Positions 17,210-25,777 of a stretch of DNA of 64,000 nucleotides are shown here, piece by piece. The stretch spans positions 186,001-250,000 of the forward strand of contig JACIXR010000002.1 in the NCBI GenBank assembly GCA_014360495.1. Reading direction: 5' to 3'. Position 1 is the stretch's first letter; each line of letters starts with the position of its first letter. A model generated the notes under the pieces. The model was given only the letters and a program-made list of their open reading frames with translations. It was not told the DNA's origin and did no database searches. The translations under genes and the position numbers were made by a program. This DNA is from a bacterium (GTDB lineage Bacteria; Armatimonadota; JACIXR01).

Positions 17210-18738
17210 CTCTCTCTTTTCCTCCTATAAGAACGAATTAATTCAAAAGCCTTGGGGAGAAAGCGAGGCAAGTCAGTAGCAAGCATATACTCCTCGCCAA
17301 ACTCCTTTTTAGCTAAATCCCCACAAAGCCCATGGAGAAACACGCCGAGGAGAGCAGAGGATAGGGGAGAAAGACCCTGCGCCAGAAATCCTCCAATCAT
17401 TCCAGTGAGAACATCGCCTGTCCCTCCGCTCGCCATCCCGGAATTACCTGTGGGATTGATGAAACATTCTCCCTCCGGGCTAGCGATGACTGTTCTTGCC
17501 CCCTTCAAAACAACAACGCAACCTGATTCCTCAGCCAATCTCTTAGCCCACCCAATCCTATCCGCTTGAATATTTCTCACATCCTCACCCACAAGTCGCG
17601 CCATTTCCCCGGGATGAGGGGTAAACACGAACTTCTTACTCTTGAAATCCACCTTCTTTCCTGCTAAGCAGTTCAAAGCATCGGCGTCTATTACTGCGGG
17701 AAGTTCAATTTCGCTCAAAAGATTGTGAACGAGCTGGCAGGTTTCGGGATTAGTTGAGAGACCAGGTCCTATTGCTAAAGCGCTGCATTTTCTCAACTTC
17801 TCTTTTATGAGAGGAAGAGCTTTTGAGGAAAGGGTGCGCTCCTCGGTCTCGGGAAGAGGATAGGTCATAACCTCCGTCAGCTTGACCTCCATAACATCGT
17901 TAAGGGAGGAGGGAATGCCAAGGGTGACAAGACCCGTTCCAACTCGCAAGGCACCCTCGCAACACATAGCAGCAGCCCCTGTAAAACCAAGGGAACCAGA
18001 GAGAACGAGTAGGTGCCCAAAGGAACCCTTATGGGCATCAGGAGGTCTTTGGGGAAGAAGCTCTTGGAGAAGGGAAGGGGTAAGGAGGTTAAGAGTAGGA
18101 GATGAGAGAAGGGAATGGGGTATGCCGATATCTGCTACATAGACATCTCCTGCGTAGTATGCCCCTGGATAAAGGATTAATCCTCTTTTGGGAAGTGCGA
18201 AGGTAACCGTTCTGTCCGCTTTCACAGCTACACCGCACACTTCACCACTATCCCCTATGCCTGAGGGTATATCAATGGAAAGGACGGGCTTTTTAACTGA
18301 GTTAATCGCCTCAATTGCCTCCTTATATGGTGAGCCTACCTCCCCTTTCAAGCCCGTCCCGAAAATAGCGTCTATCACTAAATCAGCGTCTCGCAAATGG
18401 GATTTGATATCAGTAGGCAGTTCCAGTATTTCAATCCCCATTCTCTCCCCTATCTCAAGGTTGGCTTTCGCATCGCCTTTAATTTCCTCTTTCCTTGCAA
18501 GGAGAATTACTTTCACTTTTACCCCCAAGTTGAACAGATGGCGCGCACAGGCTATTCCATCCCCTCCATTGTTGCCCTTCCCCGCTACGACCACCACATT
18601 TTCTCCCTCAAGCATAGCAAGCGCCATTTCCGCTGACCTTTCCCCGGCGTTCTCCATTAGTAGAAGAGTAGGAAGGGAAAATTCCTCCCTCGCTCTCCTA
18701 TCTATTTCTCGCATCTCCTCGCTGGAGGCGACTTTCAT
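17182..18738 (-). CDS. nnr: bifunctional NAD(P)H-hydrate repair enzyme (epimerase + ADP/ATP-dependent dehydratase)
   Basis: This 518-aa fusion is of normal length. The N-terminal YjeF_N epimerase domain (1 to about 210) has VVVAGKGNNGGDGIACARHL and SIDIPSGIGDSGEVCG. The C-terminal carbohydrate-kinase-like dehydratase (about 225-500) has HKGSFGHLLVLSGSLGFTGA, LAIGPGLS, FTPHPGEMARL and the phosphate/catalytic loop GMASGGTGDVLTGMIGG. The enzyme repairs hydrated NAD(P)H formed by heat or by GAPDH, which suits a warm-living organism. Its C-terminus overlaps the FHA gene downstream, and the UbiA-type gene lies 10 bases upstream in the same direction. Confidence 0.94.
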   Translation of the reverse strand: MKVASSEEMREIDRRAREEFSLPTLLLMENAGERSAEMALAMLEGENVVVVAGKGNNGGDGIACARHLFNLGVKVKVILLARKEEIKGDAKANLEIGERMGIEILELPTDIKSHLRDADLVIDAIFGTGLKGEVGSPYKEAIEAINSVKKPVLSIDIPSGIGDSGEVCGVAVKADRTVTFALPKRGLILYPGAYYAGDVYVADIGIPHSLLSSPTLNLLTPSLLQELLPQRPPDAHKGSFGHLLVLSGSLGFTGAAAMCCEGALRVGTGLVTLGIPSSLNDVMEVKLTEVMTYPLPETEERTLSSKALPLIKEKLRKCSALAIGPGLSTNPETCQLVHNLLSEIELPAVIDADALNCLAGKKVDFKSKKFVFTPHPGEMARLVGEDVRNIQADRIGWAKRLAEESGCVVVLKGARTVIASPEGECFINPTGNSGMASGGTGDVLTGMIGGFLAQGLSPLSSALLGVFLHGLCGDLAKKEFGEEYMLATDLPRFLPKAFELIRSYRRKRERCVKLLDWL

Positions 18739-18748
18739 TATAACTAAA

Positions 18749-19627
18749 TTATAATAAACCGATGATGAAGATACAAGAGAGAGTCCAGAGAGCTACACAG
18801 GTTAGGAGGGGAAGGTCCTTAACAACCGCCTGGTCGGGAAACTCGGCGAGGTCCGTTTTCTGGACGAGGTAGAGGTAGCGGGCAATTCCGTAAATGACGA
18901 AGGGAATTGTCCAAAAAAGCAAGGGATGGTTTTGCCCAGTTGGAGAAAAGAAGGTGTAAAGGGCATAAGAGATGATGCATGATGAGCCTGTGAGCGACAT
19001 AAGCTGGTCTAAGAAGGGAAGCGGATAATGCTGAAGGACCTCTCTGTGCTGAGGGGCAGAGGCTTTCAAGCTTAGCAACTCTCCCCTTCTCTTTCCCGTT
19101 GCCAAAAGGAGAGCAAGGAGAAAAGTGCAGAGAATTATCCATGTGGAGGCGGGGACATCAATTGCGGAAGCTCCTGCCTCTACCCTCAGGATGAAGGAGA
19201 AGGCAACGGTTAAGATATCAAGAAGCACAACGCCCCTTAAAAAGAGGCTATAAGCTAATTGGAGACAGGCGAAAGAAAAGCAGACGATGGTGAAGAAGGG
19301 ACTGATGAAAAGGGATAAAGCAAGGGGAACAAGGACGAAGAAGACAGCTGAAAGGCGAGCTATTGAAGGAGAGAGCGCTCCCGAGGCTATGGGTCGCCAT
19401 CTCTTTTGGGGATGTCTTCTATCCCTTTCTATATCCATTAAATCGTTGATGATATAAAGCCCTCCCGAGAGGAAAGAGAAGACAACGAAGGCAGAGATTG
19501 AAAGGAGGAGTTTCTCAAGTGTGAACTCACCTGCGAAGATAAGGGGGGCGATAACGAACAGGTTCTTCGTCCACTGGTGTGGACGGAGGGACAACAAAAT
19601 ATTAAGCAAGAGGCTCCTTCTTCTCAT
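18749..19627 (-). CDS. UbiA-superfamily prenyltransferase, decaprenyl-phosphate phosphoribosyltransferase type
   Basis: This 292-aa protein has about eight hydrophobic helices. It opens LLSLRPHQWTKNLFVIAPLI, the pattern seen in the DPPR-synthase branch (Mycobacterium Rv3806c type). The first Asp-rich motif is NDLMDIERDRRHPQKRWRP (NDxxDxxxDrxHPxKxxRP, near residue 62). That branch moves phosphoribose from PRPP to polyprenyl phosphate for arabinose donors; quinone or haem prenylation is less likely, since the HPxKxxRP signature is typical of the DPPR group. The position between nnr and an MFS gene, all in one direction, gives no pathway clue. Confidence 0.78.
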   Translation of the reverse strand: MRRRSLLLNILLSLRPHQWTKNLFVIAPLIFAGEFTLEKLLLSISAFVVFSFLSGGLYIINDLMDIERDRRHPQKRWRPIASGALSPSIARLSAVFFVLVPLALSLFISPFFTIVCFSFACLQLAYSLFLRGVVLLDILTVAFSFILRVEAGASAIDVPASTWIILCTFLLALLLATGKRRGELLSLKASAPQHREVLQHYPLPFLDQLMSLTGSSCIISYALYTFFSPTGQNHPLLFWTIPFVIYGIARYLYLVQKTDLAEFPDQAVVKDLPLLTCVALWTLSCIFIIGLL

Positions 19628-19661
19628 GTTTACTAATTATAAATCATCAATCGTCATAATT

Positions 19662-20840
19662 CTATTTTTGTTTCTCCACTCGCAAAGCCAAAATGGGGAA
19701 GATGGCGAAGAAGGAAATAACACCGCTCATAAAAAAGGGAAGAGAGATGTCTATGTTCGCCAAATAGCCAGCGATTACAGGCCCCAGTACCCATCCTATG
19801 TTGCTGATTGCCCCTACGGTTGCCACTTGAAATGCCCTCGTTTCGTCTCTGGAAAAGCGCTGTATTAAAGTGCTGCGGGCAGGCGTCCAGATGCTCGCCC
19901 CTATAACATCGTGAATTAGCCACACCCCAGCAGCCCAGAGAAAAGTCGGCATAAAGGCTGTAGCGCTTATCGCTATATTCTGTAGGGTGAGAAATATGAT
20001 ATACAACCACTTCAAATTCCTCAATTCCTGCCATCTCCCTCTCAATAGATTTCCGGCGAATATCATAGGGAAGCCGAGCGAAATGCGATGAAGGGCGAGG
20101 AGAATAGCCACCCAAGCTTCGCTGACATTGTATTTAACACTGAAGAAAAGAGGCATCATCTGGGTATGGCTTAGAGCGACTCCGAGATTACATATGAAAC
20201 CCGAAATGGTTAAGAGCCATAAATCTCTGTTTAAAAAACCAAGGTTCTCGCTACCCAAAGAGACAACTTCCTCCTCTATTTTCATCTCGGAGAAGTTTAG
20301 TTGGAAAATAAGAAAGGCAAGGAAGATGATTGAAGCGGAAACGAAGAAGGGCAGGTTATAACCCCTAAGCATCAATATGCCAGCAGCAACGATACCAAAC
20401 CCTTGAAAGAAGAAACTCAGCCCTGCCGTCCTCCCCATAATGAAGAGATACCTGCTCCTTGATACGCTCTCATATAAAACGACCGAATTGATTGTGTCCT
20501 GAATGGCGGCTGCGGTTTCCCTAAGGGTCTTTATGAGTGTAAGAAGCGAGAGCTTGGCGGAAAGAGGCGTGAGGAAATTGAAGATTGAGGAGAAAAGGAG
20601 AGCGAGGGAATAGAAGGGTTTTCTTCCCGAGATATCCGAGATGCGAGCTGACCATATTTGAACGAAGAAAACGAAAAAGAAAGAAATGGCAAAGACAAAA
20701 CCCATCCCTTGATAAGAGATTCCTCTATCTTTCATATAATAAGGGAGGGCGAAGTCGTAGAGCCCTATAGCTATGCCGAAAAGCGAGGAAACGAAAAGCA
20801 AAGTCCAAAAGTTCCTTTTCTCAATATTCATATTGCTCAT
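19662..20840 (-). CDS. MFS transporter
   Basis: This 392-aa protein has 12 predicted membrane helices. The motif A-like loop RISDISGRKPFYSLALLF lies after helix 2 and a related loop comes mid-protein. It resembles sugar or drug efflux/uptake MFS proteins; the substrate is unknown. The C-terminal half carries PARSTLIQRFSRDETRAFQV and SNIGWVLGPVIAGYLA, common in the MdtG/YfcJ-like branch. The start codon at 20840 has a possible AAGGAGA about 15 bases upstream; the second Met (20831) is an alternative. It is divergent from the sialate esterase. Confidence 0.8.
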   Translation of the reverse strand: MSNMNIEKRNFWTLLFVSSLFGIAIGLYDFALPYYMKDRGISYQGMGFVFAISFFFVFFVQIWSARISDISGRKPFYSLALLFSSIFNFLTPLSAKLSLLTLIKTLRETAAAIQDTINSVVLYESVSRSRYLFIMGRTAGLSFFFQGFGIVAAGILMLRGYNLPFFVSASIIFLAFLIFQLNFSEMKIEEEVVSLGSENLGFLNRDLWLLTISGFICNLGVALSHTQMMPLFFSVKYNVSEAWVAILLALHRISLGFPMIFAGNLLRGRWQELRNLKWLYIIFLTLQNIAISATAFMPTFLWAAGVWLIHDVIGASIWTPARSTLIQRFSRDETRAFQVATVGAISNIGWVLGPVIAGYLANIDISLPFFMSGVISFFAIFPILALRVEKQK

Positions 20841-20895
20841 ATTCTATAAAAGTATCTCCTTATTTTCCACCTATTTAAAGCTAACCATTTTCGCC

Positions 20896-20925
20896 TTGAC
20901 AATTGGAAAATTAGTAATTTAATAC
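20896..20925 (+). promoter_or_regulatory. sigma70-like promoter of the sialate esterase gene
   Basis: TTGACA (20896-20901) is followed after 18 bases by TAATAC (20920-20925), about 24 bases before the coding start. The ribosome binding site GGAGG is at 20941-20945. Confidence 0.55.
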
Positions 20926-20948
20926 TTAAAAATCATTGAAGGAGGTAG

Positions 20949-22487
20949 ATGGAGATGATTGATATTAGACTATCGTTGTGGTTTTTCGGAGCACTTCTTC
21001 TTTTCGTTTCCCTTTCGGAAGCTCAACTCAAGCTGCCCACCTTCTTCTCCGACCACATGGTTTTCCAAAGGGGACAGAAGATAAAGATTTGGGGAATGGC
21101 TAAGCCGGGAACAATCATAATTGTTTCTCTAAATGGGAAAACTGCCAAAGGCAAAGCAAATGTTAAGGGACGCTGGCAGGTAAACCTTCCCGCGATGAAG
21201 GAAGGCGGTCCTTATGAACTGGTAGTGCAGGCAGGAGATGAGAAGATAGAATTGAAGGATGTATATATCGGAGAAGTTTGGATAGCCTCCGGGCAATCCA
21301 ATATGTGGTGGCCGGTATCCGAATCCATGAACGCGGAGAAGGAGATACAGGAGGCGAATTATCCTCTCATTCGCTTGCTCCAAGTTCCTCTAAAATCCTC
21401 CACTCAGCTCCAGTGGGATGTGGAATGCAAGTGGCAGGTTTGTTCTCCTGAAACCGTTAAGAATTTCTCCGCTGTTGCCTATTTCTTTGCGAGGGAGTTA
21501 TATAAGAATCTCAATGTCCCAATAGGGATGATACATTCCTCCGTTGGAGGCACTCCCGCCGAGGCTTGGACAAGTTATAAAGCGCTCAAAAGCAATCCAA
21601 AGTTTAAGCCACTATTGGATATTTGGAGTAAATACGACCAAGAAGTCAAGAATTGGCAGAGGGATGTGGAGAAAGCGAAAAAGGAAGGAAAACCGGAACC
21701 ACCACATCCCCGAGCTCCCTTCGGTTTGGACCCTCAGTGGGCAGAATGCTGGCGACCATCTGCTCTCTACAACGCCATGATTGCCCCCTTCACTCCCTAT
21801 CCCATTAGGGGAGCAATTTGGTATCAGGGAGAATCTAATGTGGGAAGGGCGGAGGAGTATTCAGTGCTTTTCCCTGCGATGATAGAGGATTGGAGGAAAG
21901 CTTGGGGAATAGGTGAATTTCCCTTCTTATTCGTTCAGCTCGCCAACTTTATGGAACGCAAGCCGGAGCCATCCGAGAGCGCTTGGGCTGAGCTGAGAGA
22001 GGCTCAGATGGCTGCCCTCAGCCTTCCAAACACGGGTATGGCTGTGGCTATAGACATCGGAGAGGCAAACGATATTCATCCTAAAAACAAGCAGGATGTT
22101 GGCAAACGCCTCGCTTTAGCTGCTTTGGCTAAAGCTTACGACTTCAAGATTGAGTATTCCGGACCATTGTTTGAGAGAATGGAGATAGAGGGAAATAAGG
22201 CTCGCATCTTCTTCACCCACACTGGCAGTGGACTGGTGTGTAAGGGAGATAAGCTATTTGGCTTTGCCATAGCAGGTGAGGATAAAAAATTCGTCTGGGC
22301 AGAGGCGAAAATAGAGGGGAATACGGTAATAGTTTGGAGCGACAAAGTCCAAAAACCAGTAGCTGTTCGTTATGCTTGGGCTGACAATCCCGAGTGCAAT
22401 CTCTATAACAAAGAGGGATTGCCAGCTGTTCCATTCAGAACCGACATTCCACCTTATCTTAAGGGAATTTTGCCGGTTAAATATTAA
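20949..22487 (+). CDS. secreted sialate O-acetylesterase-type carbohydrate esterase
   Basis: This 512-aa protein has a signal peptide (about residues 1-24, ending LSEAQ). The domain is of the SGNH/SASA type: nucleophile Ser in IASGQSNMWWP (near residue 117), oxyanion and substrate blocks GTPAEAW and IWYQGESNVGRA, and the catalytic Asp-His pair in ANDIHPKNKQDVGKRL (near 375). A short N-terminal beta domain reads LPTFFSDHMVFQRGQKIKIWG, as in this family generally. It would remove acetyl groups from sialic acids or plant glycans such as pectin or xylan; the latter is more likely beside GH78 and GH4. Either ATG 20949 or ATG 20955 could be the start; the latter is better spaced from GGAGG. Confidence 0.88.
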   Translation: MEMIDIRLSLWFFGALLLFVSLSEAQLKLPTFFSDHMVFQRGQKIKIWGMAKPGTIIIVSLNGKTAKGKANVKGRWQVNLPAMKEGGPYELVVQAGDEKIELKDVYIGEVWIASGQSNMWWPVSESMNAEKEIQEANYPLIRLLQVPLKSSTQLQWDVECKWQVCSPETVKNFSAVAYFFARELYKNLNVPIGMIHSSVGGTPAEAWTSYKALKSNPKFKPLLDIWSKYDQEVKNWQRDVEKAKKEGKPEPPHPRAPFGLDPQWAECWRPSALYNAMIAPFTPYPIRGAIWYQGESNVGRAEEYSVLFPAMIEDWRKAWGIGEFPFLFVQLANFMERKPEPSESAWAELREAQMAALSLPNTGMAVAIDIGEANDIHPKNKQDVGKRLALAALAKAYDFKIEYSGPLFERMEIEGNKARIFFTHTGSGLVCKGDKLFGFAIAGEDKKFVWAEAKIEGNTVIVWSDKVQKPVAVRYAWADNPECNLYNKEGLPAVPFRTDIPPYLKGILPVKY

Positions 22488-22498
22488 TCAAAAAGTCC

Positions 22499-23284
22499 TT
22501 AAGGATTACAAACTTTGCAAGGGACGAAGCCCTGCTTTATGGCTTCGTCCCTTGTTTTGAAATAGACCCTGTTCGCAACGCCTATCTTCTGTGCCCAGGG
22601 ACAGGTGAGACGATGGAACTTCTTAGAGGATTTATTCCCAATATATTGATAATTTCCCTTCTCAAGAGGTGGCGGGGAGCCGAGAGGCTTGCAAACATCG
22701 CAGGGCTTATAGTTTTTCCTCGCTATCTCTCCTGCCCCCATCTCTTTTTTATTTTTATCGGGAATCTTCTTCAATAGAGGGCAATTGGAAAGGTGATAAA
22801 CCCCTTTAGAGATGTCAACAATATATCTTTCCTCCCACAATCCTCTCCCTTTCTCCATCGCCTCTCTTTGCAGTTTGAGGAAAAGCTCTTGATATTTAAC
22901 ATTGGGCGGAACTGTCATCACTTGTGCGTAGCCATCTTCCACCATCTTCGCATTGACGAAAATCTTGTCTACATAAACATAAGCTAAAAGCCTTCCGTAT
23001 TTATCATAAGTCTGCACATCAAATTCCAAACGCACCTTCTTGCCCCTAATCAACTTCTCCAAATGCTTCTTCGCTTCCTTGCCGAAGGGTTGTTCACCTA
23101 ATACGGGATGATGAAGTTCAGGAGCATTTATCCCGATTAAGCGAACGTGCTGTCCATTTTTCAGAACGAAGGTATCGCCATCTATAACCTTCGCAACATC
23201 ACCTTGGAGGCTCTTGTTAAGCGCAATAAGCCCCAAAATTAAAAGAGGGATGAAGTAGAAAAGCCATCTTCTACTTCTTATCAT
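22499..23284 (-). CDS. secreted thermonuclease-like nuclease with two Cys-motif repeats
   Basis: This 261-aa protein has an N-terminal signal or anchor (WLFYFIPLLILGLIALN). The staphylococcal-nuclease domain (about 28-150) keeps VIDGDTFVL, the catalytic Arg of VRLIGINAPE, the Glu region GKEAKKHLEKL and the Arg of YDKYGRLLAYVY. After it come two tandem copies of a short motif: YHLSNCPLL ... KPCDVCKP and FHRLTCPWA ... VPCKVCNP. Each carries H-x3-C plus CxxC and probably binds zinc, as seen at the tail of other secreted nucleases. The role is likely extracellular DNA or RNA scavenging. Its 3' end overlaps the terminator of the convergent esterase gene. Confidence 0.88.
   Translation of the reverse strand: MIRSRRWLFYFIPLLILGLIALNKSLQGDVAKVIDGDTFVLKNGQHVRLIGINAPELHHPVLGEQPFGKEAKKHLEKLIRGKKVRLEFDVQTYDKYGRLLAYVYVDKIFVNAKMVEDGYAQVMTVPPNVKYQELFLKLQREAMEKGRGLWEERYIVDISKGVYHLSNCPLLKKIPDKNKKEMGAGEIARKNYKPCDVCKPLGSPPPLEKGNYQYIGNKSSKKFHRLTCPWAQKIGVANRVYFKTRDEAIKQGFVPCKVCNP
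22518..22554 (+). terminator. perfect 14-bp hairpin, likely terminator inside the 3' end of the nuclease gene
   Basis: The arms CAAGGGACGAAGCC (22518-22531) and GGCTTCGTCCCTTG (22541-22554) are fully complementary with a 9-base loop, followed by TTTTGA on the plus strand. The hairpin lies 31 bases beyond the esterase stop and within the last codons of the convergent nuclease gene, where it encodes the second Cys motif. Confidence 0.6.
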
Positions 23285-23312
23285 TTCTTATGCCCCCTTT
23301 CCAAATCAACTT

Positions 23313-23759
23313 CTAAAATAAACCCAAATCCCTCACGAATTTACCCCAATCCTCCATCGTCCACTTAAGGTCTTTAATATTTATTAAATGCCTCGTTTCC
23401 CTCACTTTCCCGAGATATTCCAAAGTCTCACCTTCCCTCACCAAAGGAGCTTGCTTTGTATGGAAATAGCCGCAGATGATGCATTTAAGGGATGTTTGAA
23501 AAATCCCGCATTTATATTTACCGATTCGCCCTTTTAATTCCTCTAAATAGCCTCTAAAAACGGCGTCTTCTTGAGGAATCCTTGCCTCTGCGAAATCAAG
23601 AAGTCGGGAAAATCCACAGACCTCAATAAAAAATTGTAGGATAGTTGGTTGGGGAACGCAGCATTTCACCATAACGCCATACTCATACCCTGCGTCAGTT
23701 TCAGCCCAGACCCTTTTTCCGGGAATATCTTGATTTGTATAATTTATGGACCTTCTCAT
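23313..23759 (-). CDS. hypothetical Cys-containing protein
   Basis: This 148-aa frame is of unknown family. It holds scattered Cys (VKCCVPQP, CGF, KCGIF, KCIICGYFH), of which CIICGYFH could be a small metal site, and ends in a Trp-containing helix (WTMEDWGKFVRDLGLF). Codon use looks like that of its neighbours. No good ribosome binding site is seen before ATG 23759. Just upstream on the same strand is a second short frame (23799-23963), so the two may be parts of one older gene. No function can be given. Confidence 0.4.
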   Translation of the reverse strand: MRRSINYTNQDIPGKRVWAETDAGYEYGVMVKCCVPQPTILQFFIEVCGFSRLLDFAEARIPQEDAVFRGYLEELKGRIGKYKCGIFQTSLKCIICGYFHTKQAPLVREGETLEYLGKVRETRHLINIKDLKWTMEDWGKFVRDLGLF

Positions 23760-23798
23760 CGCCCTCAGAGAAATATCTTGTTACATTTTTTCAAAGGG

Positions 23799-23963
23799 TT
23801 AATAAAATGCTTTTCCTCTCGTTATCATGGGAATTCTCATAACCGCTGTATCGGGGATTTCCGGTATTGCATTTCTGAATATCAGTGAAACCTTCTTTGA
23901 ATCACCGACAACGGCGTCCTCGGGAAACAATAAGCCTTCCTGCGAGATTCTTTCTCTATTCAT
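23799..23963 (-). CDS. small hypothetical protein (54 aa)
   Basis: An open frame of 54 codons, beginning MNRERISQEGLLFPEDAVVG and containing KKVSLIFRNAIPEIPDTAV. The pattern looks like translated sequence rather than chance, but no family is recognised. It ends 40 bases before the 148-aa hypothetical gene, and stops in the gap exclude a simple fusion. It could be the head of a broken gene. Confidence 0.35.
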   Translation of the reverse strand: MNRERISQEGLLFPEDAVVGDSKKVSLIFRNAIPEIPDTAVMRIPMITRGKAFY

Positions 23964-24005
23964 AGTTTTTAAAATTATGAAGCTTTAAATTAAAATTAGC
24001 AATCC

Positions 24006-25433
24006 CTATCCATAAACCTTCTCGTAGCCTTTCCGCCAAGCTGAAAAGCTACCACCTCTTTTGTAGGCATAGAGAAGGACATCGCCCATTCTCTCATCTC
24101 CTTGTGCTAACAACCATTGAATAACGCTTCCCCTTATGCTCTCAAAAGTTGCCTGTATCCCTCTCTTCCTCAACTCCCTTTCCAAAATTTCCTTCTTTTT
24201 CCTCAGTTTACCCTCTTCCTCCATAGGGAATTTCCCCAGGGGGGTCCCTGGCTTAGGGATGAAGGGAGATATTGATAACCTTAAAGGCAGAATCTCGCTC
24301 ATCTCTTCCGAGATTTCCGCAATTCTCCTCACATCTTCCAATTCTTCCTTGGGCAAGCCAATCATAAAGTATAAACGAGCCCTTTTAAATCCCGCTTTCT
24401 TTGCCTTCTCCAAAGCCTCTCTAAGAACCTCCTCGTCAATTCCCTTATTTATCAATTCTCGCAGATGGGAAGAAGCGACCTCGGGAGCGAGGGTTATCGT
24501 CCTCTCGCCTCCTTGGGCTAAATAGCGAAGGAATTCTTCATCAAGAGCGTCCGCACGTAAAGAAGCTGCCGAGAAAGGAATGCCTTCTTTATTAAGCCAT
24601 CTTCCTATCTCTCTCAATTGCAAATGGTCGCAGGTAGCAGCTCCCACCAAACCGATTTTTCTCGCTATACCTTTCCATTTAAGAGCCTCTTCTATTACAT
24701 TCTCTGCGCTTCTCTCCCTATATGGAGAGAAGAAATAAGGAATTACGCAGAAACGACAACCCCTTTGACACCCCCTTGAAATCTCTATAAAGGCTGTGGA
24801 GGGAAAATCGCAAACCGGTGATATATATTGAGATGAGCCATCATACAAGTTTAAATCCATTAGCCACCTGCGTTGGTATCTATTGCCGATTGAGGGAACG
24901 AAAATTCCTTTTATTTGCGAGAGTAGTTGAAGCCTTTCACCCTTATCACGCCCTCCTTTGATAGCCTCACCGATTTCCCTAACCATTTCCTCGCCATCGC
25001 CGATGGCGATTGCGTCTGCAAACTTTGATAAAGGCAAGGGATTGATGGTGGGATAAGCTCCTCCCACGAGGATAATCGGATGTTCCTCTTTCCTTTCATC
25101 CCAGAAAAGGGGAATTTGGCTCATTTCCAATATGCGAATGAAGTTGAGACAATCCAATTCATAGGAAAGGGAGAAGGCGAGAACTTGAAACTCAGAGGGC
25201 AGCCTATCGAACTCAAGGGAACGAACCTCCGCTTCTTGAAAGAAGTATCTTTCGCAGGAAAGGTCGGGGAGCTTGTTTATTTCCCTGTAAAGAATATGCA
25301 TAGCGAGACCCGCGGAGCCAGCTTTATAGGGAAGGGGAGAGATGAGTAGGAAGCGGAATTTGGCGGATTTGTAAATCGTTCCCTCCTCCTTTGCTAATAA
25401 TTCCTTTCTCGCCCTTATTAAATAACTCTCCAT
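24006..25433 (-). CDS. radical SAM protein with B12-binding-like N-terminal domain
   Basis: This 475-aa protein has an N-terminal ~190-residue domain shaped like the cobalamin-binding Rossmann domain of radical SAM enzymes (KFRFLLISPLPYKAGSAGLA, HPIILVGGAYPTINPLPLS, AIAIGDGEEMV) but without the DxHxxG motif. It is followed by the radical SAM core, with the cluster motif CQRGCRFC (C-x3-C-x2-C) near residue 224, then GAATCDHL, LAPEVASSHLRELINKGI and SPFIPKPGTPLGKFP. This layout matches uncharacterised Fe-S oxidoreductases (TIGR03960-like N-terminal half). Reaction unknown. The gene stands alone. Confidence 0.8.
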   Translation of the reverse strand: MESYLIRARKELLAKEEGTIYKSAKFRFLLISPLPYKAGSAGLAMHILYREINKLPDLSCERYFFQEAEVRSLEFDRLPSEFQVLAFSLSYELDCLNFIRILEMSQIPLFWDERKEEHPIILVGGAYPTINPLPLSKFADAIAIGDGEEMVREIGEAIKGGRDKGERLQLLSQIKGIFVPSIGNRYQRRWLMDLNLYDGSSQYISPVCDFPSTAFIEISRGCQRGCRFCVIPYFFSPYRERSAENVIEEALKWKGIARKIGLVGAATCDHLQLREIGRWLNKEGIPFSAASLRADALDEEFLRYLAQGGERTITLAPEVASSHLRELINKGIDEEVLREALEKAKKAGFKRARLYFMIGLPKEELEDVRRIAEISEEMSEILPLRLSISPFIPKPGTPLGKFPMEEEGKLRKKKEILERELRKRGIQATFESIRGSVIQWLLAQGDERMGDVLLYAYKRGGSFSAWRKGYEKVYG

Positions 25434-25545
25434 AATCCCTTAAATTATACCACCTTTGCAATAGAAATGCATATGAAAATGGGGAAGGGAGCTTAAATAT
25501 TTGCAAAGTAGGTTCCCCTTCCTCAATTGAAGGACCTGCTGCGAT

Positions 25546-25704
25546 TTACTTCTTCTGGGTGTCCTTTTCCGTGACCTTTTGTGCCACAACATTCACGACC
25601 TTCTTGGGAGCGGCATTTTGAGCGGGGACATTTGTCGCTGGAGCGGCGAACATCAACATTGGAGAGGCTAATGCAATAGTTAGGAGATATGCAAGCTTAA
25701 TCAT
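25546..25704 (-). CDS. small secreted peptide (52 aa)
   Basis: The 343-base gap between the radical SAM gene and the MFS gene contains a 52-codon frame. It has a convincing signal peptide (MIKLAYLLTIALASPMLMFA, cleavage after AxA near residue 21) and a short Lys-rich, repeat-like mature tail (PKKVVNVVAQKVTEKD). No strong ribosome binding site is visible. No family is recognised; it could be a small periplasmic or exported peptide. Confidence 0.45.
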   Translation of the reverse strand: MIKLAYLLTIALASPMLMFAAPATNVPAQNAAPKKVVNVVAQKVTEKDTQKK

Positions 25705-25777
25705 CTTAATAATGTAATTTGTTCAAATGATGGGAAAAAACTTGTATACTCCTTAATCCATTCGCTAATATTAAGCT

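Noticed and set aside
18188-18754. 188-codon open frame on the plus strand
   Set aside because: Opposite strand of nnr, in which the epimerase motifs are intact; Ser/Ile/Pro-rich shadow translation.
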